From NCBI RefSeq assembly GCF_900142075.1, contig NZ_FQZO01000004.1, positions 62,001-126,000 of the forward strand: 64,000 nucleotides of DNA, written 5' to 3'. Position numbers and translations under genes: made by a program. Source of the stretch: Clostridium amylolyticum. GTDB lineage: Bacteria > Bacillota > Clostridia > Clostridiales > Clostridiaceae. A model generated the notes under the pieces. That model was not told the DNA's origin and did no database searches. It saw nothing but the letters and a program-made list of their open reading frames with translations. Shown here piece after piece: positions 35,467 to 43,850 of this stretch. Within the stretch, counting starts at the first letter, position 1. Each line of letters begins with the position of its first letter.

Positions 35467-36861
35467 TTAGCAATGGTAGCGATCAGATAAAAATTCATCT
35501 ATAGCCTTGGCTGCTTTTTTACCTGCTCCCATGGCAAGTATTACTGTAGCCGCACCTGTTACAGCATCTCCTCCAGCATATACATTTTCTCTTGAGGTTA
35601 GTCCAGTATCTTCTTCTGCTATAATACATCTTCTCTTATTTACTTCTAATCCTTTAGTAGTAGAAGCTATAAGAGGATTTGGAGAAGTACCTAAGGACAT
35701 GATTACTGTATCCACATCCATTATAAATTCAGACCCTGGAATTTCTACAGGCTTTCTTCTTCCTGAAGCATCCGGTTCTCCTAGCTGCATCTTTATGCAT
35801 TTCATGCCATTTACCCAACCTCTTTCATCTTGAAGTATTTCTATAGGGTTGGTTAGAGTATCAAAAATTACTCCTTCTTCTTTTGCATGATGAACTTCTT
35901 CTAGTCTTGCAGGCAGTTCTGCTTCACTTCTTCTATAGACTATATGAGATTCAGATCCCAGCCTTAAAGCTGTTCTTGCAGCATCCATAGCTACGTTACC
36001 GCCGCCTACTACTGCAACTTTTTCCCCTAATCTTATAGGAGTGGAATATCCTTCTTTAAAGGCTTTCATCAGGTTATTTCTAGTTAAAAATTCATTAGCT
36101 GAGAATACGCCGTTAGCATTTTCTCCTGGTATCCCCATAAAGTTTGGAAGACCTGCTCCTGAACCTATAAACACCGCTTCAAAGCCTTCTTCTTCAAATA
36201 ACTGATCTATCGTTACAGTTCTTCCTACTATAACGTTAGTTTCTATGTTCACACCTAATTTTTTAACATTTTCCACTTCATGCTTAACTACGGTATCTTT
36301 AGGTAGTCTAAACTCAGGAATTCCATATACTAAAACTCCACCTGGTTCATGAAGAGCTTCAAATATAGTAACATTATAGCCCATTTTTGCTAAGTCTCCT
36401 GCACAAGTAAGACCTGCAGGGCCGCTACCGATAACTGCCACCTTTACGCCTTTGCTAGGTGCCACTTCAGATAAATCTATGTTATTTTCTCTAGACCAAT
36501 CTGCTACAAATCTTTCAAGCTTTCCTATAGCTACTGCCTCACCTTTTATACCAAGGATACATTTACCTTCACATTGCACTTCTTGAGGGCATACCCTTCC
36601 GCATACCGCTGGTAAAGCACTAGACTTTGCTATGGTTTTTGCTGCTGCTTCAAACTCACCATTTTTTACATGCTGTATAAATTCAGGGATGCCTATGGTT
36701 ACTGGACACTCCGTTACACACATAGGTTTTTTACAATTTAAGCATCTTGAAGCTTCGGCCATAGCCTCTTCAGGTGTATAACCTAAACACACTTCTTCAA
36801 AGTTTGAAGCTCTCACTTTAGGCTCTTGTTCGCTTATGGGTATCCTTTTCATTCTGTCCAC
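35467..36861 (-). CDS. nfnB: NADH-dependent ferredoxin:NADP+ oxidoreductase, large subunit NfnB (GltA-like)
   Basis: A 464-residue flavoprotein that resembles the small subunit of glutamate synthase. N-terminal cysteines for two [4Fe-4S] clusters (CLNCKKPMCVTECP and CGRVCPQEVQCEGKC) are followed by a FAD-binding Rossmann motif (GSGPAGLTCAGDLAKMG, near 145) and an NADPH motif (VVGGGNVAMDAARTALR, near 285). Together with NfnA it bifurcates electrons: two NADPH reduce NAD+ and low-potential ferredoxin, or the reverse. The ATG shares one base with the nfnA stop region, so translation is coupled. The pair, rather than a glutamate synthase large subunit, identifies the function. Confidence 0.9.
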   Translation of the reverse strand: MDRMKRIPISEQEPKVRASNFEEVCLGYTPEEAMAEASRCLNCKKPMCVTECPVTIGIPEFIQHVKNGEFEAAAKTIAKSSALPAVCGRVCPQEVQCEGKCILGIKGEAVAIGKLERFVADWSRENNIDLSEVAPSKGVKVAVIGSGPAGLTCAGDLAKMGYNVTIFEALHEPGGVLVYGIPEFRLPKDTVVKHEVENVKKLGVNIETNVIVGRTVTIDQLFEEEGFEAVFIGSGAGLPNFMGIPGENANGVFSANEFLTRNNLMKAFKEGYSTPIRLGEKVAVVGGGNVAMDAARTALRLGSESHIVYRRSEAELPARLEEVHHAKEEGVIFDTLTNPIEILQDERGWVNGMKCIKMQLGEPDASGRRKPVEIPGSEFIMDVDTVIMSLGTSPNPLIASTTKGLEVNKRRCIIAEEDTGLTSRENVYAGGDAVTGAATVILAMGAGKKAAKAIDEFLSDRYHC

Positions 36862-37751
36862 TATTTGTCACCTCCGCATCCGCATCCACCATGATGGTGA
36901 GTGTCTCCTTCTTCTTTTTTTAGTATTTTTCTGCCCTCTTGAGATTTATACATAGTCTGTCTTCTCATAGCTTCATCAAAGTTAACTAAGTGTCCATCAA
37001 ATTCCGGACCATCCACGCAGGCAAATTTAACTTCGCCGCCTACAGTTACTCTACAAGCTCCACACATGCCAGTACCATCTACCATTATTGGGTTTAAGCT
37101 AACCACTGTATTAATGCCTAATTCTTTTGTAAGTATAGTTACAAACTTCATCATTATCATGGGTCCTATAGCCACCACTAAATCATAATGTTTTCCTTGA
37201 TTTTCCACTAAGTCTCTTAGCAAATCAGTTACCAAACCCTTAAAGCCATAAGATCCATCATCTGTAGCTACGTAAACATTTCCTGCTACGCTTTTCATTT
37301 CTTCTTCTAATATTAAAAGTTCTTTGGATTTAGAGCCAACTATTACGTCTGCTTTTATCCCTCTTTCATGAAGCCATTTTACTTGAGGGTAAACCGGTGC
37401 TGTACCCACCCCCCCAGCAATAAACATTATTTTCTTATTTTTTAATTCTTCTATATCTTCATGTACCATCTCTGAAGGTCTGCCTAAAGGACCTACAAAA
37501 TCTGCAAAATATTGTCCCTCTTCATATCTTGCCATTTCCTTTGTTGATTCTCCTAAGGTTTGAAACACTATGGTGACACTGCCCTTTTCTTTGTCATAAT
37601 CACATATAGTAAGCGGTATTCTTTCGCCTTTTTCATCCATCTTTAATATGACGAATTGACCTGGCTCGCAAGATCTAGCTACTCTTGGAGCTTCAATATC
37701 CATTAGATAGATGTTGTTAGCTAGTAGCCTCTTACCTAAAATTTTGTACAT
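36861..37751 (-). CDS. nfnA: NADH-dependent ferredoxin:NADP+ oxidoreductase, small subunit NfnA
   Basis: A 296-residue ferredoxin-NADP reductase fold protein. It has the FAD motif (RIPLTICDYDKE), the NAD motif (FIAGGVGTAPVYPQVK) and the [2Fe-2S] cysteine cluster CGACRVTVGGEVKFACVDGP. The C terminus carries an unusual metal-binding-like tail, HHHGGCGCGG, after residue 285. It precedes nfnB directly. In clostridia this complex balances NADPH, NADH and ferredoxin pools for the butyrate pathway encoded a few kilobases away. Confidence 0.9.
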   Translation of the reverse strand: MYKILGKRLLANNIYLMDIEAPRVARSCEPGQFVILKMDEKGERIPLTICDYDKEKGSVTIVFQTLGESTKEMARYEEGQYFADFVGPLGRPSEMVHEDIEELKNKKIMFIAGGVGTAPVYPQVKWLHERGIKADVIVGSKSKELLILEEEMKSVAGNVYVATDDGSYGFKGLVTDLLRDLVENQGKHYDLVVAIGPMIMMKFVTILTKELGINTVVSLNPIMVDGTGMCGACRVTVGGEVKFACVDGPEFDGHLVNFDEAMRRQTMYKSQEGRKILKKEEGDTHHHGGCGCGGDK

Positions 37752-37901
37752 TATTCATTCCCCCATACAGTTATATTTACTGTGCTTAAAGTCCATATAT
37801 ATTGTAGCATATTTTTTTAAAAATTATAAAGGAAATTATTAAATTTTCAAAGTTTTCAACCTATTAATGTTTTCATTAATTACAATATCCTTGAAAATTT
37901 T

Positions 37902-37934
37902 AAAATAGAGCTTGAACATCTCAAGCTCTATTTT
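37902..37934 (-). terminator. Terminator after the alcohol dehydrogenase gene
   Basis: Perfect 14-base-pair stem AAAATAGAGCTTGA (37902-37915) with TCAAGCTCTATTTT (37921-37934), loop ACATC. Confidence 0.85.
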
Positions 37935-37995
37935 ATTATAATTAATACCTATTATTTTACATTACGGTTTCACTGAATTCTAAAAGAATTTTTCA

Positions 37996-39162
37996 TTAGA
38001 ATGTGCATTTGTCCCCATAATATACACAAGTATATAATTTTTTCATCTCTTCTACGGTAATTTCTCTTGGATTTGACCCTGTACAAGCATCTGCCACAGC
38101 GTTAGTAGCTATTTTGTCTAAGTTAGCCTTAAAATCTTCTTCTGATATTCCGTATTCTTTTAAGCTTTGTGGTATGTTCATCTTTTTGTTCATATCTTTT
38201 ATCATATCAGTTAATGCATCTACCAGCTCATTATCACTGTTTCCTTTTAATCCTAACTTCTTAGCTATTAATGCATATCTATCACCGCTAGCCTTTTTAT
38301 TAAAGTCTATTACATAGGGTAAGTATACAGCATTAGCGCATCCATGAGGTATATGGAATACAGCGCCGGTTTTATGAGCCATACTATGAGTTATCCCCAG
38401 TAAAGCATTGGTAAATGCCATTCCTGCTAAACATTGAGCTATGTGCATCTGTTCTCTTGCCTTCATATCTCCATTATAAGAATCGAATAAATATTCATTG
38501 ATCATCTCTATAGCCTGCATAGCAAGAGGGTCTGAGAAAGGTGATCTTAACCCTGCTACATAAGCTTCAATAGCATGAGTTAATGCATCCATTCCTGTGT
38601 AAGCTGTAAGTTTAGCTGGCATAGTTTCAGCTAAATCTGAATCTACAATAGCTACGTCAGGGGTTAAATTAAAATCTGCTAAGGGATATTTTATACCTAG
38701 GCTATAGTCAGTGATAACTGAAAAGGCAGTTACTTCTGTAGCTGTTCCACTAGTAGATGGAATAGCTGCAAATTTAGCCTTGTTTCTTAATTCAGGTACT
38801 GTAAATGGATCTTTAACATCATCAAAAGTCACTTCTGGGTGCTCATAGAATATCCACATTGCTTTTGCTGCATCTATAGGAGAGCCTCCGCCAATAGCTA
38901 CTATCCAGTCTGGACCAAATTCTCTCATGGTTTCTGCGCCCTTCATAACGGTTTCTACAGATGGGTCTGGTTCAACGCCTTCAATTAACTTTACATCCAT
39001 ACCAGCTTCTTTAAGGTAGGCTTTCACCTTATCTAGAAATCCAAATTTCTGCATGGAACTTCCACCAGTTACTATAACGGCCTTTTTGCCCTTTAAATTC
39101 TTTAAAACTTCCATACTGCCTTTTCCGAAATAAATGTCTCTTGGTAAAGTAAATCTGTTCAT
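37996..39162 (-). CDS. Iron-containing alcohol dehydrogenase
   Basis: A 388-residue type III alcohol dehydrogenase. The nucleotide-binding GGGSPIDAAKA and PSTSGTATEVT motifs are present, and the iron ligands are seen as Asp near 195, His in DALTHAIEA, HSMAHKTGAVFHIPHG. In clostridia this class reduces butyraldehyde or other aldehydes, often with NADPH; the substrate cannot be fixed from sequence. The gene stands alone behind a sigma-54 promoter 50 bases upstream, so it requires an enhancer-binding activator. The AcoR-like protein two genes away is the obvious candidate. TAGGAGG precedes the ATG. Confidence 0.92.
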   Translation of the reverse strand: MNRFTLPRDIYFGKGSMEVLKNLKGKKAVIVTGGSSMQKFGFLDKVKAYLKEAGMDVKLIEGVEPDPSVETVMKGAETMREFGPDWIVAIGGGSPIDAAKAMWIFYEHPEVTFDDVKDPFTVPELRNKAKFAAIPSTSGTATEVTAFSVITDYSLGIKYPLADFNLTPDVAIVDSDLAETMPAKLTAYTGMDALTHAIEAYVAGLRSPFSDPLAMQAIEMINEYLFDSYNGDMKAREQMHIAQCLAGMAFTNALLGITHSMAHKTGAVFHIPHGCANAVYLPYVIDFNKKASGDRYALIAKKLGLKGNSDNELVDALTDMIKDMNKKMNIPQSLKEYGISEEDFKANLDKIATNAVADACTGSNPREITVEEMKKLYTCVYYGDKCTF

Positions 39163-39210
39163 TTTTGTACCTCCTAATTAATATGTTTAGATTTATATAT
39201 ATATTTAAAT

Positions 39211-39227
39211 AGCAAGTGCCATGCCAA
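39211..39227 (-). promoter_or_regulatory. Sigma-54 (RpoN) promoter of the alcohol dehydrogenase gene
   Basis: On the minus strand TTGGCATGGCACTTGCT. The -24 box TTGGCA and -12 box TTGCT have the exact invariant GG-to-GC spacing, and the only deviation from YTGGCAC-N5-TTGCW is T for C at one base. Transcription would begin about 38 bases upstream of the ATG. Confidence 0.85.
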
Positions 39228-39355
39228 CTTAGATATTTATTTAACAATATAGTCAATATTTTTATACTCTTAAATAAATTCGAAGGTTATCACCTATTAA
39301 ATTAAAAGCTTTTTATTTAATTTTTTCCATATATAAATTAAAAATAAATAAAAAC

Positions 39356-39404
39356 GCTCTATAATCGAACACATAATCAAAATTTTTATGTTCTATTATA
39401 GAGC
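39356..39404. terminator. Long hairpin between the membrane gene and the sigma-54 promoter
   Basis: GCTCTATAAT (39356-39365) pairs with ATTATAGAGC (39395-39404); inside, GAACACATAA pairs with TTATGTTC with a bulge. T runs on both strands make it a plausible bidirectional terminator of the gene ending at 39443. It is also 130-190 bases upstream of the sigma-54 promoter and contains GAACA/TGTTC half-sites, so it could equally be the activator binding site. Confidence 0.6.
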
Positions 39405-39442
39405 ACTGTATTTTTTTCGAACAAGTTAAATTATTAACTTTA

Positions 39443-39901
39443 TTATATTATAAACAACACTATCAGAACCAAAATAATACCGGAAAACATACTTTTTTTC
39501 TTATAATCTTCCCAATTAGTACTAGTTTTCATAGCATAAATATCTACAAAATAATTAATTACTATAAATGCAAATACCATAATAGCATAATTCTTATTGT
39601 TTATAGCATTATACTGTCTAAAACTCATATATAAAAACAATCCAGCTACTATAATATCTGCTATGGGGTCTGATTTAATAAACTTCTTAAATTCTTTGTC
39701 CTTTTGTATGTAAATATTGTATTTATCTATATTTATCAGTTTTTGATACTTATCAAAAGCCTCTTTGCTTTTTATTTGTATCAATGCTTTTATAAAATAT
39801 ACTAAAGCGAAGATTATAAAAGCATATTTTACATTGTAAAGGGCTAATAAAGCAGCTAGGGTTCCAAATATTAGTGAGGTTAAAACTCCTCTTAAAGACA
39901 T
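39443..39901 (-). CDS. Small multi-pass membrane protein
   Basis: A 152-residue protein with about five hydrophobic segments: two at the N terminus (LTSLIFGTLAALLALY and YAFIIFALVYFIKALI), two in the middle (DIIVAGLFLYMSF and YAIMVFAFIVINYFVDIYA) and one at the C terminus. A charged loop with KEFKKFIKSD lies between. No family recognised. It starts 18 bases after the sigma-54 activator gene and so is probably co-transcribed with it. Confidence 0.6.
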   Translation of the reverse strand: MSLRGVLTSLIFGTLAALLALYNVKYAFIIFALVYFIKALIQIKSKEAFDKYQKLINIDKYNIYIQKDKEFKKFIKSDPIADIIVAGLFLYMSFRQYNAINNKNYAIMVFAFIVINYFVDIYAMKTSTNWEDYKKKSMFSGIILVLIVLFII

Positions 39902-39919
39902 TGCTATTCCTCCATATCA

Positions 39920-41833
39920 TTAATTAATGTTGTACTTTCTAATCTTATTATACAATGTATTTCTACCTATACATAGCATTTCTGAAGCTTTAGATATATT
40001 ACCTTCATACTTGTCAAGGGCATGTATTATAGCGTTTTTTTCTACTTCCCATAAAGGCTTTACACTTTCTTCTTCCTTAAGAGACATATCATGGTGATTA
40101 ATAACTGTAATAAGTTCACTCTGCTCTTCTTTAATAGAAAATTCAAAATCTATGCTTCCTTCCAGGTTTAACACTTTTTCTATAAAATTCTCCAATTCTC
40201 TCACATTGCCTTCCCAAGGACTATTTATCATTTTAAAATAATTTTCTTGAGATATTACAGGTATATCCTTGTTTAGCTTTTGAGATTTAACCTTTAAAAA
40301 GTGCTGTATAAGCAATTTTATGTCTTCTTTACGTTCCCTTAAAGGCGGTATGATAATGGGTATGACACTTAATCTATAATAAAGATCCTGCCTAAAAGTG
40401 CCTCTTGCCACTTCTTTTCTTAGATCCTTATTGGTAGCGGCTATTATCCTTACATTCACAGGTATGTATTTATTACCGCCTACTCTGGTAACTACCCCCT
40501 CCTGCAATACCCTAAGGAGATTCACCTGCATTTCTAATGGCATTTCCCCTATTTCATCTAAAAATAAGGTACCTCCATTAGCTAGCTCAAATTTCCCAGG
40601 CTGCCCGCCTTTTTTTGCTCCGGTAAAAGCCCCTTCTTCATAACCAAAAAGTTCACTTTCTATTAGATTTTTAGATATAGCACCACAATTTATAGCTACA
40701 AATCCAAAGTTTTTTCTATGGCTATAATTATGTATAGACTGAGCTAAAACTTCCTTACCTGTGCCGCTTTCCCCTTCTATAAGTATAGTGGAGGGGCTGT
40801 TAGCTACATTTTTAGCATACTCTTTAATCCTTTTAATCTCATAACTTTCTCCAATAAAATCCTCAAAGGTATATCTAGCGTTCATACCGCTGTATTTATT
40901 AACCAGTTTTATAACATTTTCAATATCTTTTAATAATATTACCGCTCCCACCATATTCCCTTCCTCTGATAATATGGGATAAGCATTCATATTATATCGC
41001 TTTCTAACACCTTTTATTGCAAAGTATATTTCTTCATCTTGTATCTCTATACCTTCTTCCAGATTTTCAAAAAGTTCTTTCCAACGCTTTATTATACTTT
41101 CAATAGAACTGTTTAAAATAGCTTCCTTACTTACATTAAGAGTTTTACAAGCTTCGTCATTTATGCTGTTTATAATTCCTTCTCTATCTATAGCTATTAT
41201 TAGAGAGGATATGGAGTCCATTATGGTATTCATATAATTATAAGCTTCATTAAGCTTCTTTTGAGCAGCATTTACCTTAAACTGATTTTCAATAAATTTA
41301 ACCGCCGCTACCACCATGCCTAAAGTGTGAGGATGTACCAAATGGCTTCCCCCGGTTAAATTTAATGTACCTATTATATTACCCTCAGTGTCATGAATAG
41401 GTGCTGCAGAGCAGGTCCACCTATGATAAGCAGTTATAAAATGCTCTTTGGCTGAGATTTGTATAGGAGAGTCTTCTTTTATTGCAGTTCCCATGGCGTT
41501 GGTACCTATGCTTCCTTCATCCATATAAGCTCCAATAATCATATTTAAAGCCTTAGCAGCCTCTACTATACTATTATCACCTATGATATTTAAAATGCAT
41601 CCATCTTTATCTGTAAGAAGTAATATAAACCCTGAATCCTGCAATAGGTTATATAACATTTGCATAAAGGGAGCAGCTATATCCATAAGCTTTTTGCTTT
41701 TCCTTAATGCTGTGGATACTTCACTGCCTTCTAATATCTTTTTAGGAGTTACCCTTTCTTTTTCTATGCCATAACCCCTGCTTCTTTCATGAGAATTCTT
41801 AATCATCTCTTCTCGGTTCTTTTTACTATACAA
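39920..41833 (-). CDS. Sigma-54-dependent transcriptional activator, AcoR-like
   Basis: A 637-residue enhancer-binding protein. A GAF-type sensor domain (residues about 50-190, with GSIGTNAMGTAI and YHRWTCSAAPI) is followed by a PAS domain (about 200-310) and then the AAA+ domain. This carries Walker A GESGTGKEVLAQSIH, the sigma-54-contact loop GAFTGAKKGG and Walker B GGTLFLDEIGEMP. A Fis-type helix-turn-helix closes it (SKASEMLCIGRNTLYNKIRKY). The layout is that of AcoR and clostridial AdhR regulators, which respond to aldehydes, alcohols or acetoin. Its target is likely the alcohol dehydrogenase gene; the signal is inference. Confidence 0.92.
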   Translation of the reverse strand: MYSKKNREEMIKNSHERSRGYGIEKERVTPKKILEGSEVSTALRKSKKLMDIAAPFMQMLYNLLQDSGFILLLTDKDGCILNIIGDNSIVEAAKALNMIIGAYMDEGSIGTNAMGTAIKEDSPIQISAKEHFITAYHRWTCSAAPIHDTEGNIIGTLNLTGGSHLVHPHTLGMVVAAVKFIENQFKVNAAQKKLNEAYNYMNTIMDSISSLIIAIDREGIINSINDEACKTLNVSKEAILNSSIESIIKRWKELFENLEEGIEIQDEEIYFAIKGVRKRYNMNAYPILSEEGNMVGAVILLKDIENVIKLVNKYSGMNARYTFEDFIGESYEIKRIKEYAKNVANSPSTILIEGESGTGKEVLAQSIHNYSHRKNFGFVAINCGAISKNLIESELFGYEEGAFTGAKKGGQPGKFELANGGTLFLDEIGEMPLEMQVNLLRVLQEGVVTRVGGNKYIPVNVRIIAATNKDLRKEVARGTFRQDLYYRLSVIPIIIPPLRERKEDIKLLIQHFLKVKSQKLNKDIPVISQENYFKMINSPWEGNVRELENFIEKVLNLEGSIDFEFSIKEEQSELITVINHHDMSLKEEESVKPLWEVEKNAIIHALDKYEGNISKASEMLCIGRNTLYNKIRKYNIN

Positions 41834-42179
41834 TTTACCACCCCAACTTAAGATCTCAGTATATGCAATTAATTTCCTCTAACCCATTTTATCACAAAGA
41901 ATCCCCCTAATGCAGAAAATTCAATTTAAAATTGAGAATTTAAAACGAAGGATGTTTTTCTGAAAAAAGAACCAGAAAAACTTTCAATATATTTAAAAAA
42001 AGAAACAAACCATTTGATATCTAAAACAGAAAAGAAACAGGTCACATAAAATGTACTATGCCTCTTTGTTTATATATAAACATCGTTAATTTTTATAATT
42101 GATAAATTGATTAATCACCTATTACTATTTTATAAATGATTAGCCAAATGAGAAGATTATGCAATAAATAATACAAAGT
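41834..42179. other. Intergenic region with a partial repeat
   Basis: About 345 bases without a gene. At 41924-41960 a left arm of the dispersed repeat (TTTAAAATTGAGAATTTAAA, then GAAGGA) is recognisable. The rest is AT-rich and, apart from the short stem TTTTTCTG/CAGAAAAA near 41953-41979, shows nothing distinctive. Confidence 0.5.
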
Positions 42180-42674
42180 TTATATATACTTTCTCATATG
42201 TAATACTAAAGTTCCATCGTCTTGTAATTCTGGTTTAGAGATAACTTCATAACCAAGACTAACCCAAAAGCTGATTCCTTTAGTATTATTTTCTTGAACA
42301 GAAATAAAAACATTTGTAATTCTATATTCCTTATTCAACCATTCCTCAATAATCTTTATAACTGTTTTACCGATATTCTTGTTTCTATATTCCTCTTTTA
42401 TCATTATTAGGTTTATATAAGCATCACCTCGTTGCTTTTCATACATATCAGGTATAAAATCAATAATTCCTATTACACCGTTATCACAACATATAGTACA
42501 GTAACAGCCTCCATTCCTTTTTGAATATTCTATATCACTTAAAACCATTTCTCTTGAGGCATACGGTTCCGGGCCTAAAGATAAGAAATCTTCACTCCTT
42601 TTATATACACTATAAACTTTATCAAAACCATGTACATTAAAATCTTCAATTTTAATATTCTCCTTAATAATCAT
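42180..42674 (-). CDS. GNAT family N-acetyltransferase
   Basis: A 164-residue acetyltransferase. The acetyl-CoA pyrophosphate loop is visible as YRNKNIGKTVIK (motif A, residues about 97-108), preceded by the beta-4 strand YINLIMIKEEY and followed by the motif B segment VQENNTKGISFWVSLGYEV. This last is typical of GNATs acting on small molecules or antibiotics-like amines. Substrate not predictable. Single gene between two partial copies of the dispersed repeat in opposite orientation, so it may have been moved or shuffled. Confidence 0.85.
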   Translation of the reverse strand: MIIKENIKIEDFNVHGFDKVYSVYKRSEDFLSLGPEPYASREMVLSDIEYSKRNGGCYCTICCDNGVIGIIDFIPDMYEKQRGDAYINLIMIKEEYRNKNIGKTVIKIIEEWLNKEYRITNVFISVQENNTKGISFWVSLGYEVISKPELQDDGTLVLHMRKYI

Positions 42675-42789
42675 CTCTTTACCATCCCCATGCTATTAAT
42701 GTTATCTTACATTGATTTTACGACTCATTTTTCTACAATTGTTTATTAATATAATTATACAGAATCTCAATATACAACGGGGTTCCCTT

Positions 42790-42873
42790 TCTTTACTTTT
42801 TTAAACTCCAAAGTAGTTTAATATTATATTCTCCAAAATTCCACCAGGAATTTTCCCCTTCATTCTCAATTAA
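42790..42873. repeat. Dispersed repeat, partial copy E (reverse orientation)
   Basis: AAATTCC(ACC)AGGAATTTT with CCCCTTCATTCTCAATT after it corresponds, on the minus strand, to the AATTGAGAAT-GAAGG-AAAATTCC module of copy C. AAACTCCAAAGTAGTTT lies on its left. Confidence 0.5.
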
Positions 42874-42875
42874 AA

Positions 42876-42906
42876 AAGAAGTGCCGCACCCCGTGCAACA
42901 CTTCTT
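42876..42906 (-). terminator. Terminator of the butyryl-CoA operon
   Basis: AAGAAGTG (42876-42883) pairs with CACTTCTT (42899-42906), and an inner GCAC/GTGC pair strengthens it. TTTTTT follows on the minus strand. It lies just past the hbd stop at 42943. Confidence 0.85.
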
Positions 42907-42942
42907 ATCGTAGGTTAATTGCTATTTTATTTAAACTAAATA

Positions 42943-43791
42943 TTATCTAGTATAATCGTGGAATCCTTTTTTAGTCTTTCTTCCAAGCCATCCAGCTCTT
43001 ACATATTTTCTAAGTAAGCTGTGTGCTCTGTATTTGCTGTCTCCAGTTTCACTATATAGAACATCCATAATAGCAAGACAAACGTCTAATCCTACTAAGT
43101 CACCTAAAGCTAAAGGTCCCATAGGATGGTTTGCACCAATCATCATAGCCTTATCTATATCTTCTGCACTAGCAATACCTTCTGCAAGTATTCCCACTGC
43201 TTCATTAATCATAGGGATTAATATTCTGTTTACTACAAATCCTGGAGCTTCTGCTACTTCTACAGGATCTTTACCTATAGCCAAGGATAATTCCTTAACT
43301 TTATCGAAAGTTTCTTGAGATGTAGCCATTCCTTTAATTATTTCAACAAGCTTCATTACTGGAGCTGGGTTAAAGAAATGCATTCCTATAACCTTATCTG
43401 GTCTTTTAGTTGCTGAAGCCACTTCAGTTATGGATAATGAAGAAGTATTAGAAGCTAAAATAGTTTCTGGTTTGCATATGCTATCTAACTCAGCAAATAT
43501 TCTCTTCTTTATTTCCATGTTTTCTACTGCTGCTTCAATTATAAGATCACAATCTTCAGCTAAGTTCATATCCACAGTTCCGCTAATTCTTGAAAGTATT
43601 TCATCTTTAGCTTCTGCAGTGATCTTGCCTTTTTCCACTAATCTGCTTATATTCTTGTTGATACCTGCTAATCCTTTATCAACAAATTCATCTTTTATAT
43701 CTCTTAGTATTACTTCGTAACCTTTTTGAGCAAAGGCTTGAGCAATACCTGAACCCATGGTGCCCGCACCAAGAACAAATATCTTTTCCAT
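42943..43791 (-). CDS. hbd: 3-hydroxybutyryl-CoA dehydrogenase
   Basis: A 282-residue NAD(P)H enzyme that reduces acetoacetyl-CoA to (S)-3-hydroxybutyryl-CoA. The Rossmann motif GAGTMGSGIAQAFAQKG starts the protein, the active site includes Ser in SNTSSLSI, His in GMHFFNPAPVMKLVEI, and the helical dimer domain ends HSLLRKYVRAGWLGRKTKKGF. Length is the clostridial norm. Last gene of crt-bcd-etfB-etfA-hbd, 59 bases after etfA. Confidence 0.97.
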   Translation of the reverse strand: MEKIFVLGAGTMGSGIAQAFAQKGYEVILRDIKDEFVDKGLAGINKNISRLVEKGKITAEAKDEILSRISGTVDMNLAEDCDLIIEAAVENMEIKKRIFAELDSICKPETILASNTSSLSITEVASATKRPDKVIGMHFFNPAPVMKLVEIIKGMATSQETFDKVKELSLAIGKDPVEVAEAPGFVVNRILIPMINEAVGILAEGIASAEDIDKAMMIGANHPMGPLALGDLVGLDVCLAIMDVLYSETGDSKYRAHSLLRKYVRAGWLGRKTKKGFHDYTR

Positions 43792-43850
43792 TACTAAACC
43801 TCCTATGTTAAGATCATTTTTTAGTAAGCATTACCATATAATTATAACTC

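Noticed and set aside
39029..39256. 75-codon open frame overlapping the alcohol dehydrogenase start and the sigma-54 promoter
   Set aside because: It runs in another frame over the 5' end of a clear gene, has no ribosome binding site and is rich in unlikely residues.
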